Shown here: positions 12,196 through 24,049 of the stretch, one piece after another
How positions within the stretch are numbered: position 1 is the stretch's first letter
Layout: every line of letters begins with the position of its first letter
NCBI GenBank assembly: GCA_038277395.1
Contig: CM076191.1
Coordinates: 180,776,552 to 180,840,551, forward strand
Reading direction: 5' to 3'
DNA: 64,000 nucleotides
From: Dryocosmus kuriphilus
Taxonomy: Eukaryota > Arthropoda > Insecta > Hymenoptera > Cynipidae
Notes under the pieces: model-generated
Database searches by the model: none
Seen by the model: the letters and a program-made list of their open reading frames with translations, nothing else
Told to the model about the DNA's origin: nothing
Position numbers and translations under genes: made by a program

Positions 12196-14268
12196 TTTAC
12201 CACCCAGTTTCTACTGAGCTTTACCATTAGCCCCCGATTAGAACAAACTGCAACTGCAGTTTTTTTATAAGAATTTTAAAATTTAATACAAAATTTTCAT
12301 GTCTATAAGTTATATTTTGGTCTTCAATATTTATTATATGAAAATGATTAATCTTTTAAGGATTATCAGTTTATATGCAGACTGTACATTATTTATAAAT
12401 TATATTATTTTTTTAAAAAAAAGGCTAATTAAAAAAGAGCAAAATTTTAAAAATCATAGAAAAATTTTTGGAAAAATATTAATTTAATTTAAAAATACCC
12501 AGCAAAACAGGTTTTAAATTTATTAATTATACTCAGAAAAACGACTCAAAGACAAAAAAGAAAAAATAATTGTACTTTGCTGAAAAAATTTGAAAAATTT
12601 TTAATAATTAAAAACATTTCATTATTATATTTTTTATTTTAAAAAAATTTACAAAATTCCTTTAAATTAAATATATACATTGGGAAAATATTAATGATTT
12701 CGTAAACAAAGAAGATATGAAAAAAAAAGAAGAAAAAATATTTTTTAAAATATTCTAAAGAAGAATTAAATTTTTGTTTTGACTTTTCTAGTATTTCGCT
12801 TTGGTTTTGCGAAAACTAATGTTAAAACCTTATTTAGTTTTTTGAAACAATTTTTGCAAAAAGCGGTTTCTTTTGTTGGGCCCATTTCTTAGGAATTTAT
12901 TTCACCCTGACTTCTCCTGTATTTGCGCAATTTTAAAAAACGAATGATATTTTTGTGATTGTCAAAATGTGGTTTTTCTTTCTTTTGCAGTTAAATAATT
13001 TTTTTTTTATTTCTAAAAAATTTGAAATTCACAAAAAAAAACCTGTTAAAGTTAACTAGCATTCTGGTTAATATTAATTGAACTAGAATTTTTCGTGCTC
13101 ACTGTTAAATTTAGGGCGTTAAAGGAATTTGAAATTTTGATTAATTGTAAGTATAAATTTACTTTATTTGTTATATTGAGCTCTGTTTTTCGATAATATT
13201 TCGGTAAATTTATTGGAAAATCGGTATTTCCGTTAAAATGTTAGCAAGATTCTTTGTTTAAAACATGACTTATAAAAGAAATTAAATTTTCAGGGCCTTT
13301 TTGTGAAATTGTATTTAGTTAGAGAAGTGGAAAATAACTTAGGGCGAATTAGGGTGGTTAGAAATTCTCAAATCTTTTATCGCCACGGAAATATATATAT
13401 GTTTTTCGAAAAAAATATTTGTTAGGAGGGTTTGGTTGCAATACTTTAAAAGTACTCGTATTTCATGCATGTAAAAAATGCAGTAAAACTTAAAAAAATT
13501 AATATTCTATTTTTTCCCTTATATCTTCTTTTTGGCACAAAAGCGTGAAATTCAATTTTTTTTTATTTTTATAAATTGGAAAACACAATATTTTTTTTTT
13601 CCCGCAAACTTTGAAACCATGTTAAAAATAACGGTCGACAAAACATTGAATCTAAAATGAGGTAATTAAAAATTTATATAGAGTTATGAATTTTCTTTTC
13701 ATATCATTACATTATTTTTAATACATTATCCTATTATTGTTATTGTATTTTCTCGCTGACCGATTATTTGTAAATATGAATGATATAAGGTAAAGGGGAA
13801 GGCCACTTAGTGTGCTTTTCATTTCGATTAATAAATGGCAGTATAGAAAAAGCAGGTCCTCTCAACACTATTATTGTGAAATTTCTAGGTCGCAATATTT
13901 GTCCAGTTCCTGATAGAAAAAACGTCCTTTATTTTCCCATGAATAATTTAATTCTAATTGGCAATCTGCAATGGCGTCAAAATAAATTTAACATCGTTAA
14001 ATATTATTTATTTTGCCTGAATTTTGTGGTAATTTACATTTAAATTTATCTTTATTAATATCATATTACAAAACACACTTGGTCTTTTGTGTTTAGCATT
14101 CTCAATTTTAGAAATATTAATTCAAAATGACGAAAATATTTAGTTTTGAGTAATTGTTAAGTATTTTGTTCATGTTAGTTTGTTCTTCCAATTGTTTAAG
14201 TTAATATTTTAAGGTAATTTACGTTAATATAGTAAAATTATGAAACGTGATAAGTATTAAAGTAAAAA
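12196..14268. other. AT-rich DNA with no gene seen
   Basis: Mostly A/T homopolymer runs and simple words. The frames at 12299 and 13810 (the latter starting at GTG) have no recognisable composition or domain. No repeat shared with the rest of the window was noticed. Confidence 0.5.
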
Positions 14269-15524
14269 TCTGCCACAGCTTCGGGGGCAGATTCTCATGG
14301 CGCGCTTCGCGCAAAGTATGAGGGCGCTTAGGGCGCGCGTCTGTTGGCACTCGCGCTTCGCGCTCGATTAGGTTATTTACCTCGCGCTACGCGCTCGGTT
14401 CGTTTATGGGATCGTATATAAACCTAAAAATTAAAAAATTGCAAAAGAAATTATTTTACCTTAAGGTTACTATTGCCCTTAAGGAATACTTTCTCATCAT
14501 TGACACTCGTGCTTCGCGCTCGATATTTACATTTTTTTAAAAACACATTGTAGATTGGTAAAGTTTTTTTGTGATTTTCCAATTTTTCTCAATGAAGGAT
14601 TTCGATTCTTAAAAGTAAAACAATGAGTTTATTAATGTAAATTTGTAGCTCTTTCCAAGGTGAACAATTATGCTTGTTAATATTTTCTCGTATCTAGGCA
14701 TAGTTTGCTGAAAAAGTGGTTTTTCTTTATATTTCATAATATATTTCATGAATTAACTCAAAAACTACGCTTCTGTTAAAAAAAAATGATAGGAAGCAAA
14801 TTTGTAGATCTTTTTGAGGTGAACAACTTTATTTAGTATCATTTTTTTCGTATCTTTGTATAGTTTGGCGGGAAATTTTGAATTTTTTATTTTTAATAAC
14901 GTTTTCTCTATTAAAACAAAAACCCTGGATTTTATCGAAAAATATTTAATACAAAATTTGTAGATATATTTGAGCTGAACAACTTTGTTTATTTAACATT
15001 TTTTTCGTATCTTGAATATTTTGTCAATAAACTACAGTTTTTGGTTTTTAATAAAGTTTTCTATCGATTAAAACAAAAACCGTGCTTTTTATCAAAAAAT
15101 TATTTTTTTTTTAGATTTGTAGATTTTTTTGAGATGACCAATTCTACTCTCAAACTGTTTTTTTTTGTATCTCGCATAGTTTTAGCCGGTAAAATCGATT
15201 TTTTGATTTTGTGTGAAAACCGTTTTTTGATGGATAGAAAAATAACCGTTGGTCCAAAAACCGCTGGTTAACGAACTCGTCCTTTCTTTTTACGTCTTAA
15301 ATAAGCGTGCCAAAGCACAATCCAATCCTATGAGTCCTTTCGAAACGTTATCGCGACCACAGACGACAACGACAGCGACAACAACAGACAAACACCGTCG
15401 TAAAAACCGTTTTTTTCTGACTCAGGGGGTCTCAAAACGTAGAGATTTGATGATAACTGGGGCCGGGGGAGGGGGGGGGTGGTCAAATTTGACATAAATC
15501 TAATACCTTCTCTGATGAGAATGT
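14269..15524 (+). mobile_element. GC-palindrome repeat family, copy B
   Basis: Same layout as copy A: tctgcc, an altered hairpin, attctcatgg, clustered gcgcttcgcgc palindromes, about 150-bp tandem units, a GACAACGAC-type microsatellite at about 15359-15400, then ctcagggggtctcaaaacg and gatgagaatgt at 15514-15524. The hairpin and the microsatellite are more diverged than in A. A G-run sits near 15460-15480. Confidence 0.7.
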
Positions 15525-15855
15525 AAAAATGACGAGAACATGTAAAAAGATTAGATAAGAATTCAAGAAAGCAGTTTTAAAGAGAGATGCCGTTTTAAAA
15601 AGATGCCGTTTTATTTTGATTCATTTGTTTCGGTATATTTCTCGGAAACTCTCTGCCGGTTCTTCGAAGTGAATAGAGGCCAAGGGCCAAGGCACGAAGA
15701 TTCCCTTCCGTCTTTTCTCATGTATTTCGCGAAATAGTGCATTTTCAAAACAAAACCACACTTTGATTTTTAATTTCGTCGAGGAAGGACGGTTGTAAAA
15801 ATCTATTTTATCTAAACTCGAGCAATTTTATTCTCAGGCAATGTCAGACATTAAA
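15525..15855. other. Spacer between inverted repeat copies B and C
   Basis: About 330 bases between copies in opposite orientation. It includes ccaagggccaaggcacgaag and a cgtcgaggaaggacggttg patch. No gene or repeat was recognised. Confidence 0.4.
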
Positions 15856-16496
15856 GGTTATGGTTTTATCCATCAAAAATGGTTTTCATAAAATCAAAAA
15901 ATCCATTTTCCGGCTAAACTATGCGAGATACAGAAAATACGCATATAACCAAAACTGTCTATTTAAAAAGATGTACAAATTTTGTATTAACTATTTTTTG
16001 ATTTAAAATGCACGGTTTTTGTTTTAATCGAGAAAACGCTATTAAAATTCTAAAATTCAAATTTCCTGCCGAACTATGCAAGATACGAAGAAATGATAAT
16101 AAACAAAGTTGTTTCAACTCGAGAAGATCTACAAATTTGTTTCCTATCATTTTTTTGAACAGACGCGTAATTTTTGAGTTACTCGTGAAATATTTTATGA
16201 AACATAAAGACAAACCACTTTTCAGCAAAACTATGCAAGTATGAGAAAATATTAACTAGCAGAATTGTTTCAACCTTGGAAAGAGAGAGAGAAATGACGG
16301 AAAATGTATTCCTAAGGGCGATAGAGCCTTAAGTAAAATAATTTCTTTGTAATTTTTTAATTTAAAGGTTTATTACGATCCATAAACACCGAGAGCGCGT
16401 AGCGCGAGGTAAATAACTTATCAAGCGCGAAGCGCTGAACGCCAACAGGCGCGCTCATACTTCGCGCGATGAGAATGTGCCCGCGAAGCGGGCAGA
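15856..16496 (-). mobile_element. GC-palindrome repeat, copy C, inverted and truncated
   Basis: It reads in reverse from ggttatggttttatcc through two or three tttgtagat-type tandem units and the cgcgcgatgagaatgt palindrome block to the terminal hairpin gcccgcgaagcgggc. It lacks the microsatellite end. With copy B it makes a large inverted repeat. Confidence 0.65.
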
Positions 16497-16516
16497 TTTT
16501 TTTTTAAATAATAAAG

Positions 16517-16597
16517 GTGGGGTCTTCCAGAAAATCTCCTTTTCTGAATTTCAAAATTCGTTGAAAAAAATAAAAAAGACTTTCTGGAAGGCCCCAC
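16517..16597. repeat. Short hairpin repeat
   Basis: gtggggtcttccagaaa at the left pairs with tttctggaaggccccac at the right, with one mismatch and a loop of about 45 bases. This may be a small MITE remnant or a transcript hairpin. It sits between copies C and D. Confidence 0.5.
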
Positions 16598-16763
16598 GTT
16601 TTTTCTTTTTTAAAATATTTTTTAAAAGTTTCTGCTTATATAATGAAGGTACTTTTTCATTTTTTACGCGGGGTAAAACATTTCTTCCCCCGAAAAATGA
16701 ATTTTTACATTTTTCACCAAAACGATGCAGCAAGATATTACAAATGACAAATGAGGTATTTTT

Positions 16764-17970
16764 ACATTCTCATCTCAATGAAAAATGTATTAGCTTTATG
16801 TGAAAACTGACTTTCATGGATTTCATGAAATCTCCACGTTTAGTGACCCCCTGATTCCGAAAAAAACATGTTTTACGACGGTGTCTGTTTGTTGTCGTCG
16901 TCGTCGTCGTTGTCGTCTTTTCCACGATAACTTTCGAAGGACTAATCGGATATTGGCGTAAAAAGTTAAGGACGACTTCGTTAACCAGCGGTTTTTAACC
17001 AGTGGTTATGGTTTATCCAACAAAAACGGTTTCCAACAAATCAAAACATCGATTTTTTGGATAAAATATGCGAGATACAAAAAAGCGATGGAGAATAAAA
17101 TTGTTCACTCTCAAGAAAATCTACAATATTTTGTTTTAACCGTTTTTTTGATTAAATGCACGGTTTTTGTTTTAATCGATAAAACCTTATTAAAAAATAA
17201 TGAACCGTGGTTTGTCTTGCTAAAATATTCAAAATACGAAGAAATGATAATAAACGAAGTTTTCACCTCAGAAAGATCTACAAATTTTTTATTAACCCAT
17301 TTTTTGATTAAATTCACGGTTTTTGTTTTAATCGAGAAAACGTTATTAAAAATTAAAAACTCTCGACAAACTATGCAAGATACGAAAAAAAATGAAAATG
17401 CTCACCTCAAAAAAGATCTACAAATTTGCTCTTCTAAATCTATCATTTTTTTGAACAGACGCGTAGTTTTTGAGATATTTCGTGAACCATATGTTTATGA
17501 AATATAAAGAAAAAAAACTTTTCAGCAAAAACTATGCAAGATATGAGAAAATATTAAGAATCAGAATTGTTCACCTTTGGGAAGAGCTATAAAATTTATT
17601 TATAAGACTCATCGTTTTCTACTTTTAAGAATGGAAAGATCCTGCAAGTGTGAAAATTTGGGAAAAGCACAAAAAAAGTTTAACATACAATCTACAATGG
17701 TGTTTAAAGAAAATTTAATTGTCGAGCACGAAGGCGCGAGTGTCATGACGAGAATGTATTCCTTAAGGGTCGGATATCGATACAGCCTTAAATAAAATAA
17801 TTTCTTTAAAAATTTTTAATAAAAAATTCAAATTTAATAATCTCATTAAAAGTAGGTGTTTGAAATTTTTAAGACCCAAGTAACGATACCGATGCATGGT
17901 CATGTGCAAGGACTAACAAACATCCGAACGCGAAGCACGCGATGAGAATGTGCTCGCGAAGTGGGGCAGA
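16764..17970 (-). mobile_element. GC-palindrome repeat, copy D, inverted
   Basis: It begins with acattctcatct. The reversed body follows: gaccccctgattccg, a GTC microsatellite at about 16890-16915, and three to four tttgtaga-type tandem units. It ends with gatgagaatgtgctcgcg and a degraded hairpin before ggcaga. Most of the gcgcttcgcgc palindrome block is lost or reduced (about 17720-17960). Confidence 0.65.
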
Positions 17971-17999
17971 TTTTTTATAGACCTTTTAGAGTAGTTTAG

Positions 18000-18480
18000 C
18001 CCGCATAAAACTTACTGAGTGTCTTTTCTATATAAGGAAAAATTAATACAAAAATCGACACAAAATTATAACTGTAGGTTTTTCGAGAAAATAAACTTTA
18101 TATATTTTTTAGAAAAACAGCCGCCATTTTGTTATTAGCCTTTTTTAATTTTTCTGGCAGATTTTGAAAGAAGACGATAAACCTCACCAGAACCTAGAAG
18201 AAAACCCCAAATATCTCTATATTATGCCAAAAGTTACATTTTTAAAGAAAAAGTTACATTTTTTCGAAAAATCCACTTCAAAATTCAATACTCACAACTT
18301 CGTATACAAATTTTTTTCTTGCAAATCGGAAAAAACGTATTTCCTAATTTTCTCTCAAAAACGACATATTTCGTCAGCAACAGATTCTGCGAATTGAAGT
18401 ATCAGATCTGCCTGATTTGAAATGTATTCGGTCTATATCATTTTTATTCAATTTGCATTGAAGTTTTTAGAAGACAAGAA
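18000..18480. repeat. Relative of the mariner-bearing element, without the insertion
   Basis: The stretch from gcataaaacttactgag to tctgcctgatttgaaatg matches 35301-35674 plus 36973-37040 (FAM210A intron 3). Here acgacatatttcgtc is continuous where the mariner splits the other copy. A shorter relative lies at 28080-28250. Confidence 0.6.
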
Positions 18481-18542
18481 ACTTTTTTAAAAATTGAAAA
18501 AAGTTTGCGGATGCGAACGCAGAACGGCAGCATGTCTACTCT

Positions 18543-20196
18543 CCCTTGTGCCGCGGCTGGATTAAAACGGATTGAAAAATGTTCAATCCAAGAGAATCCA
18601 GGATCTTGTTCCAGAATTTGCAGATTGATTTGGATAGAAGCTTTAAATCTATTTTAATCCAGAAAATATGGATTGGGTTGAAAGAATAAAAATTGATTGG
18701 TATAGATTGAAAATGCTCACAATCCATGAGAATGCCGCGGCTGGATTCAAATGGATTGATATGGATTGAAAATGTATCCATTTTGAATAAATTTTAAAAA
18801 ATCCATAGAATCTAGACCACGAATCGTCTGGATAGAGCATCAATCCATTTAAATCTATTTCAGTCCAAAGAATTGTCTGGATTGAAATTGATTCAATGAG
18901 ATTAAAATCATTTATGATTGGAAAACTATTTTCACTTTACAAATAACATCTTCTCGATAATTTTTGACAAGGAATATCAAAAAATGTTTGCTACAACTCG
19001 AATTATTGCGGATAGATTGAAATGGATAAAACTAGATTGAAACACTGGCATCCTTTTTTTTTAAGTATCTACTCAGATTGAAGAAGATTCAGATGGATTA
19101 CTGTTGAACTTTGATTTTTCTGAGAAATACCACAATAACAGTGCTCTACCATGTTGCTAAAATGCAAACACTGTCTTCTTTTGCATATATGCCAACCAGA
19201 AAAATCGAATTATTGTTTTTTAAATTAAGGATCATTAAGTTACAACGAAAATAGATAAAAATGGATTGAAACCAGTCATGCTTTTTTCTACGTACGTACA
19301 TGCATTGAAAAGGATTCAAATGGATTAAATTTAAGCTTTGATTTTTGTGTGAAATATCACGATCACTGTTCTCTACAATGTTGTTATGCTGCAAACACTG
19401 TCTTCTTGATATATGCCAACCAGAAGTCTAGTTGTTATTTTAAATTATAGATCATGGATTTAGAATAATAAGTGGATAAAAACGGATTGAATAATTTTAA
19501 ATAACAGCTAGACTTCTGGTTGGCATATATCAAGAAGACAGTGTTTTGCAGCTTAACAACAATTGTAGAGAACAGTGATCGTGATATTTCACACAAAAAT
19601 CAAAGCTTAAATTTAATCCATTTGAATCCTTTTCAATTACGTAGAAAAAAGCATGACTGGTTTCAATCCATTTTTATCCATTTTCGTTTGTAACTTAATG
19701 ATCCTTAATTTAAAACAATAATTCGATTTTTCTGGTTGGCATATATGAAGAAGACAGTGTTTGCATTTTAGCAACATGGTAGAGCACTGTTATTGTGGTA
19801 TTTCTCAGAAAAATCAAAGTTCAACAGTAATCCATCTGAATCTTCTTCAATCTGAGCAGATACTTAAAAAAAAAAGGATGCCTGGTTTCAATCTAGTTTT
19901 ATCCATTTCAATCTATCCGCAATAATTCGAGTTGTAGTAGTAAACATTTTTGATATTCCTTGTCAAAAATATCGAGAAGATGTTATTTGTAAAGTGAAAA
20001 TAGTTTTCCAATCATAAATGATTTAATCTCATTGAATCAATTTCAATCCAGACAATTCTTTGGACTGAAATAGATTTAAATGGATTGATGCTCTATCCAG
20101 ACGATTCGTGGTCTAGATTCTATGGATTAAAATTTATTCAAATGGATACATTTTCAATCAATATCAATCCATTTGAATCCAGCCGCGGCACAAGGG
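18543..20196. mobile_element. Large fold-back (inverted repeat) element
   Basis: The left end cccttgtgccgcggctgg is mirrored by ccagccgcggcacaaggg at the right end. The left arm from about 18730 to 19465 and the right arm from about 19500 to 20190 are near-perfect reverse complements (about 0.7 kb each) with a loop of only a few tens of bases. Each arm holds two diverged direct units containing actgtcttct and atatgccaaccagaa, and many atggattgaa words. The extra left portion, 18543-18727, is a second terminus-like piece. There is no coding capacity. It fits a fold-back MITE or a young palindromic duplication. Confidence 0.85.
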
Positions 20197-21655
20197 CCTG
20201 TCACCTAATCTACTAGACCAGAATGAACTATGGTGCACAAGAAATTAAATCGAGGAGTCAGGTTGAAAGTAATTCCTATTTTATGTATATTTTATTATTT
20301 ATTATTTCCTTAAAAAATGTGCAGCTTAATGTAAAGGAATTATATATTTGAAGCAATGAGATTAATAAAGCGCACATTTTCGGAACGACTAGTCAAATTC
20401 ATGAAAAATGCTATTCGTCCCGAATTTCGGGATGACTCGATGCAGCCTTATTGATTCCCGGTAATAAGCGTTAAATTCAGAAGAATCAAGAATTTAATTC
20501 CTATGAATACGAGATTTTTCCTCCGTCTAAAAAATCCCCCAACGGGAAAAGAAAAAGTGCAAATCTTATTCCCCTCAATCGACTTAGTAAAATTTAAAGG
20601 AAACGTATTAAAAAGAATTAAAAAAGTAGAAGAATGTAAAAGAAGGGATAGTAAAATAATTTCACTTTGAGAACGCTATATCGAATTGAAATTTATGGAT
20701 TATTTTCTCATTAATAAATATTTTGTATTATATTGTCATTTTTAATAATTAAAGTGTATGTTTAAAGGATTTGAAAATAATTAAAAATATTTCAAGCGAG
20801 ATTTACTATAATTTTATCTTTCTTTATTTTCTTACTATTAATTATTTATTTTCTCACACATTTCAATAACATTTTAAAATAATTATTCTTTACTTACTAC
20901 AAGGAAAATTATTATAATTATTAAAAATAATAATACCTTATTATTATCAATTATCATTACTAATTACTATTACATATTTATGATGCATTTATTTAACCTA
21001 CTTTTTTCATTTTTAAATCGTTTTTGAACTTATACATTCGGAAAACTTTCAAATTTATATTTATTTATATTTTAATAATTTATTTAAATGTGTTAAGAAA
21101 TGCATTAATCTCTCATAACATTGAGGAGAAAACATTACAGATGAGATCTATTCAAATGTGTGAATTAGGCAGACTTGAATTGATTAGAAATTAAAATTTC
21201 AAAACTTATATTCCACATGAAGGAAATAAAGCAATTTATTACACATATTTTGTGAACTAATTAGAAGGAATTAAATAAACTCAAAATATGACCACTTTTG
21301 CGGAATACAAAACATCTCTGTGAGGTGTGCGTACCGGTACAATTAGAAGGAATTAAATATATTGAAAACACGTTTCTATCTCTTTTGGAGAATAGGAAAC
21401 TATGTGGCGGTCGCTATGGAAATAAAAGTGAATTAGTTTCGGAGATATCCTATTCATATAATGGCATTTTAGACAGATGGAAAAATCGCGCATTCAAAAG
21501 AATAAAATAATCTTCACTTTTAAGCTGAAATCTGAAAATATTAATTTTTCTCTATTCAACGCTTATTACCGGGTTATTATTCTTTTATTCAATTTTATTA
21601 ACTACTTGAATTATAAGATTAATAATTATGTCATTAATTACATTAAAATTTTTTT
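20197..21655. other. AT-rich intergenic DNA
   Basis: No gene was recognised. The frames at 21298 and 21477 read through low-complexity sequence (the second into the TA repeat) and are not supported. Confidence 0.5.

Positions 21656-21659
<4 letters not shown>

Positions 21660-21709
<50 letters not shown>
21660..21709. repeat. TA microsatellite
   Basis: About 50 bases of uninterrupted TA dinucleotides. Confidence 0.95.
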
Positions 21710-21713
<4 letters not shown>

Positions 21714-21785
21714 TTTTATTTTTATATTGAGATTATTAACTTTTATGTCAATTATTTTATTTGTCTGAAATTAGAATAATTCCAA

Positions 21786-21786
<1 letters not shown>

Positions 21787-21865
<79 letters not shown>
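21787..21865. repeat. TA microsatellite
   Basis: About 79 bases of TA dinucleotides, 78 bases after the previous run. Confidence 0.95.
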
Positions 21866-21869
<4 letters not shown>

Positions 21870-22780
21870 AGATTATTTTTAAATAAAGGTGTAATAAATA
21901 TTTTTTCCTTCTTTAAGATTAGTTTTATTCATTTTATGTACTTTTAGTATAACTTCTCCTCCTTTTTTGAATTTATGCAGTGAAATTATAATAATTAATA
22001 TTATTAAGATGATCATTATTAGTAATTTTAAAATAATTTTTTACCTCTGGTTTTTATCATATCGGAGTTACCCACTCTCATCAGATCTTCTCTACCGACG
22101 TTATCAAATTGCTAAACTGTAACCCTGCCTTATCGCTCAAGATGAAGTGTGGACGTTTAGTTTTAGTTCACAAAAGGAGAAAAAGCTTAGGGGCACGGGG
22201 GGCGCTGCGGAAAGTCAAACGAAATTGAATACATTAGTCTGCCCATCTCCTAACTAATCTCTGCTTGTGATATACACATGTGATTATTTGTGCTAAATGA
22301 GAACTAAAAGTGGCACAAAATGCATGGTTTACAGCTCTACGTTGAAAACACAGTACCAAAGATAGATTTTTTCTATATTGTTTCTCTCTAAATGACCCAT
22401 AAAGGTTTTAAAATGTGTATAAACTCTTAGCAATAGAAGTTTGGAAATCAACTTTTAATTTGAGATTATGTTAGGAACGTATTGAATTATTTATCATCAA
22501 AGTAACTTAATTAATTACCGGAAGTGCAGCTTTTATGAAATCGAGTTATTTGATTGCTCTAGAGCAGTTTTCGAGGGAGAAAATTAAAAAGATATAAGTT
22601 TGAAGTGAAAAGTGAGGTTAGAAGCTCATTTATCTGTTTATATATCTCACACGAAAGTTTATATTGAAGGTATAGTAATGAAGAAAACAATTTATATGAA
22701 AGATACATAATATTTGTTTGCAAAGAATAGTTGAATTTATTAGTTTTGTTACAATTATTTTTAATGCTTTACCCTTTTTT
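21866..22780. other. Intergenic DNA with no recognised feature
   Basis: 22060-22260 is somewhat less AT-rich (ggggcacggggggcgctgc) but has no open frame of note. The rest is AT-rich. Confidence 0.4.
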
Positions 22781-23330
22781 AAATTCGCGGGGACCCAAAA
22801 TGGCGGCCTTGCATATTCCCACCTAATTTAGTACCCTAGTTTGGCCTCCTGGTTCCTCCATGCATTTGGGCAAAGAGCTAGACATGGAGAATAGATACAG
22901 GAGACCAAACTCCTGTTACATTGACTTCGCGAGAAACGATCAGGTTTCTGTTGGAAGTTAATAATGACAATCTGTCCGAGCGCGGCGCTAATGTTTCATG
23001 CGTAGTAATATTCTTGAATAACAAGCAATAACAAGCCTGCTATTCCTGCTATGCATGCAATTTTGTACAAATGCGACACATGCGCTATATACGGGAAATA
23101 ACTTAACCATTACATCCGAGAAAAATTTGCTTGTTCCCGGATACACTAGTTTGGCCTCCTATGGTTCTATTCTCCCTATGGCCTATTCTCCATGGAGTGC
23201 CATGGAGCCGATGGAGCTTAGATCATGCGATGGAGCCTGACCCAGGGTTGATGTTACCAGACTAGGGTACTTAGTATGACTTAGTACCCTAACCAGACCA
23301 ACGGCGACATGATGTCACATTAAATACTCA
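22781..23330. repeat. Repeat cluster with TAGTACCCTAGTTTGGCCTCCT-type ends
   Basis: ctagtttggcctcct occurs near 22838 and, as actagtttggcctcct, near 23147. The reverse aggagaccaaac lies near 22900, and actagggtactta plus ttagtaccct lie at 23261-23292. catggagaatag and ctattctccatg also pair in inverse. It is probably a small inverted-repeat element with internal duplications. Ends are not resolved. Confidence 0.4.
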
Positions 23331-24049
23331 ATTGTTGAATTTATGATTTATTTTCTAAAACATTCTGTTTGATTATTATTCATCTCTGTTATTATAATGA
23401 TCTTATTTTGCATTTCGATTCATAATTTAATAAATCCAAGATTAAATCATGTTTACTCTACTTTTTACTTATTAAGAATAAATTATGATTGAAATTGTAA
23501 AAATATTTTGAAATAGAAACTTAGAATTTGGTGAGCGTGAATATATAGATACAAATCTGGATTTAAAATTTTGGATATATTTTAAAATAATAAAAATACC
23601 AAAAGATTTTAAACATTTTAGAAAAGTTTCAAAATCGCATTTTAAAGATTTCAAAAGTGATCAACCCCTCGAGACTTACCTAAACAAGGAGACTTTTTTA
23701 GGGGATGATTTTTTTATTGTTATTCTATTATTTACATTAAATTTGGACTTTCTAAAATTTTCATAAGTTTCATAAAAATTTCATTGGTCAAAAATGTCGT
23801 GTTTTGAAATTTTCAAAATGAAAGTTTCCGATTGAAACTTTCAACGGCACGCGGGCACGGCACATTGCAGCGTATATTTCCAATTCCAGTACATCTGTGT
23901 ACATCGCACGCCTAGTACCTATATGCACAGAAAAAAAGGGAAGCGCAAAAAGTGCTATTCTATTTTTTGGTTTCATAAACATTATCAATCACAGTATTCA
24001 GAAATAGTTTTTATTTTTTCCAAATTGTTTTATTCATATAGAATGCATC
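23331..24049. promoter_or_regulatory. Upstream region of WRNIP1
   Basis: About 700 bases before the WRNIP1 ATG. The 23860-23950 part is less AT-rich and could hold the transcription start. No TATA or initiator motif can be assigned with confidence. Confidence 0.3.

Noticed and set aside
16477..16803. 108-codon frame between repeat copies C and D
   Set aside because: It spans a repeat terminus, a hairpin and low-complexity DNA, and is Lys/Phe-rich as expected from A/T runs.
21477..21779. 100-codon frame ending in alternating Ile-Tyr
   Set aside because: It translates the TA microsatellite.
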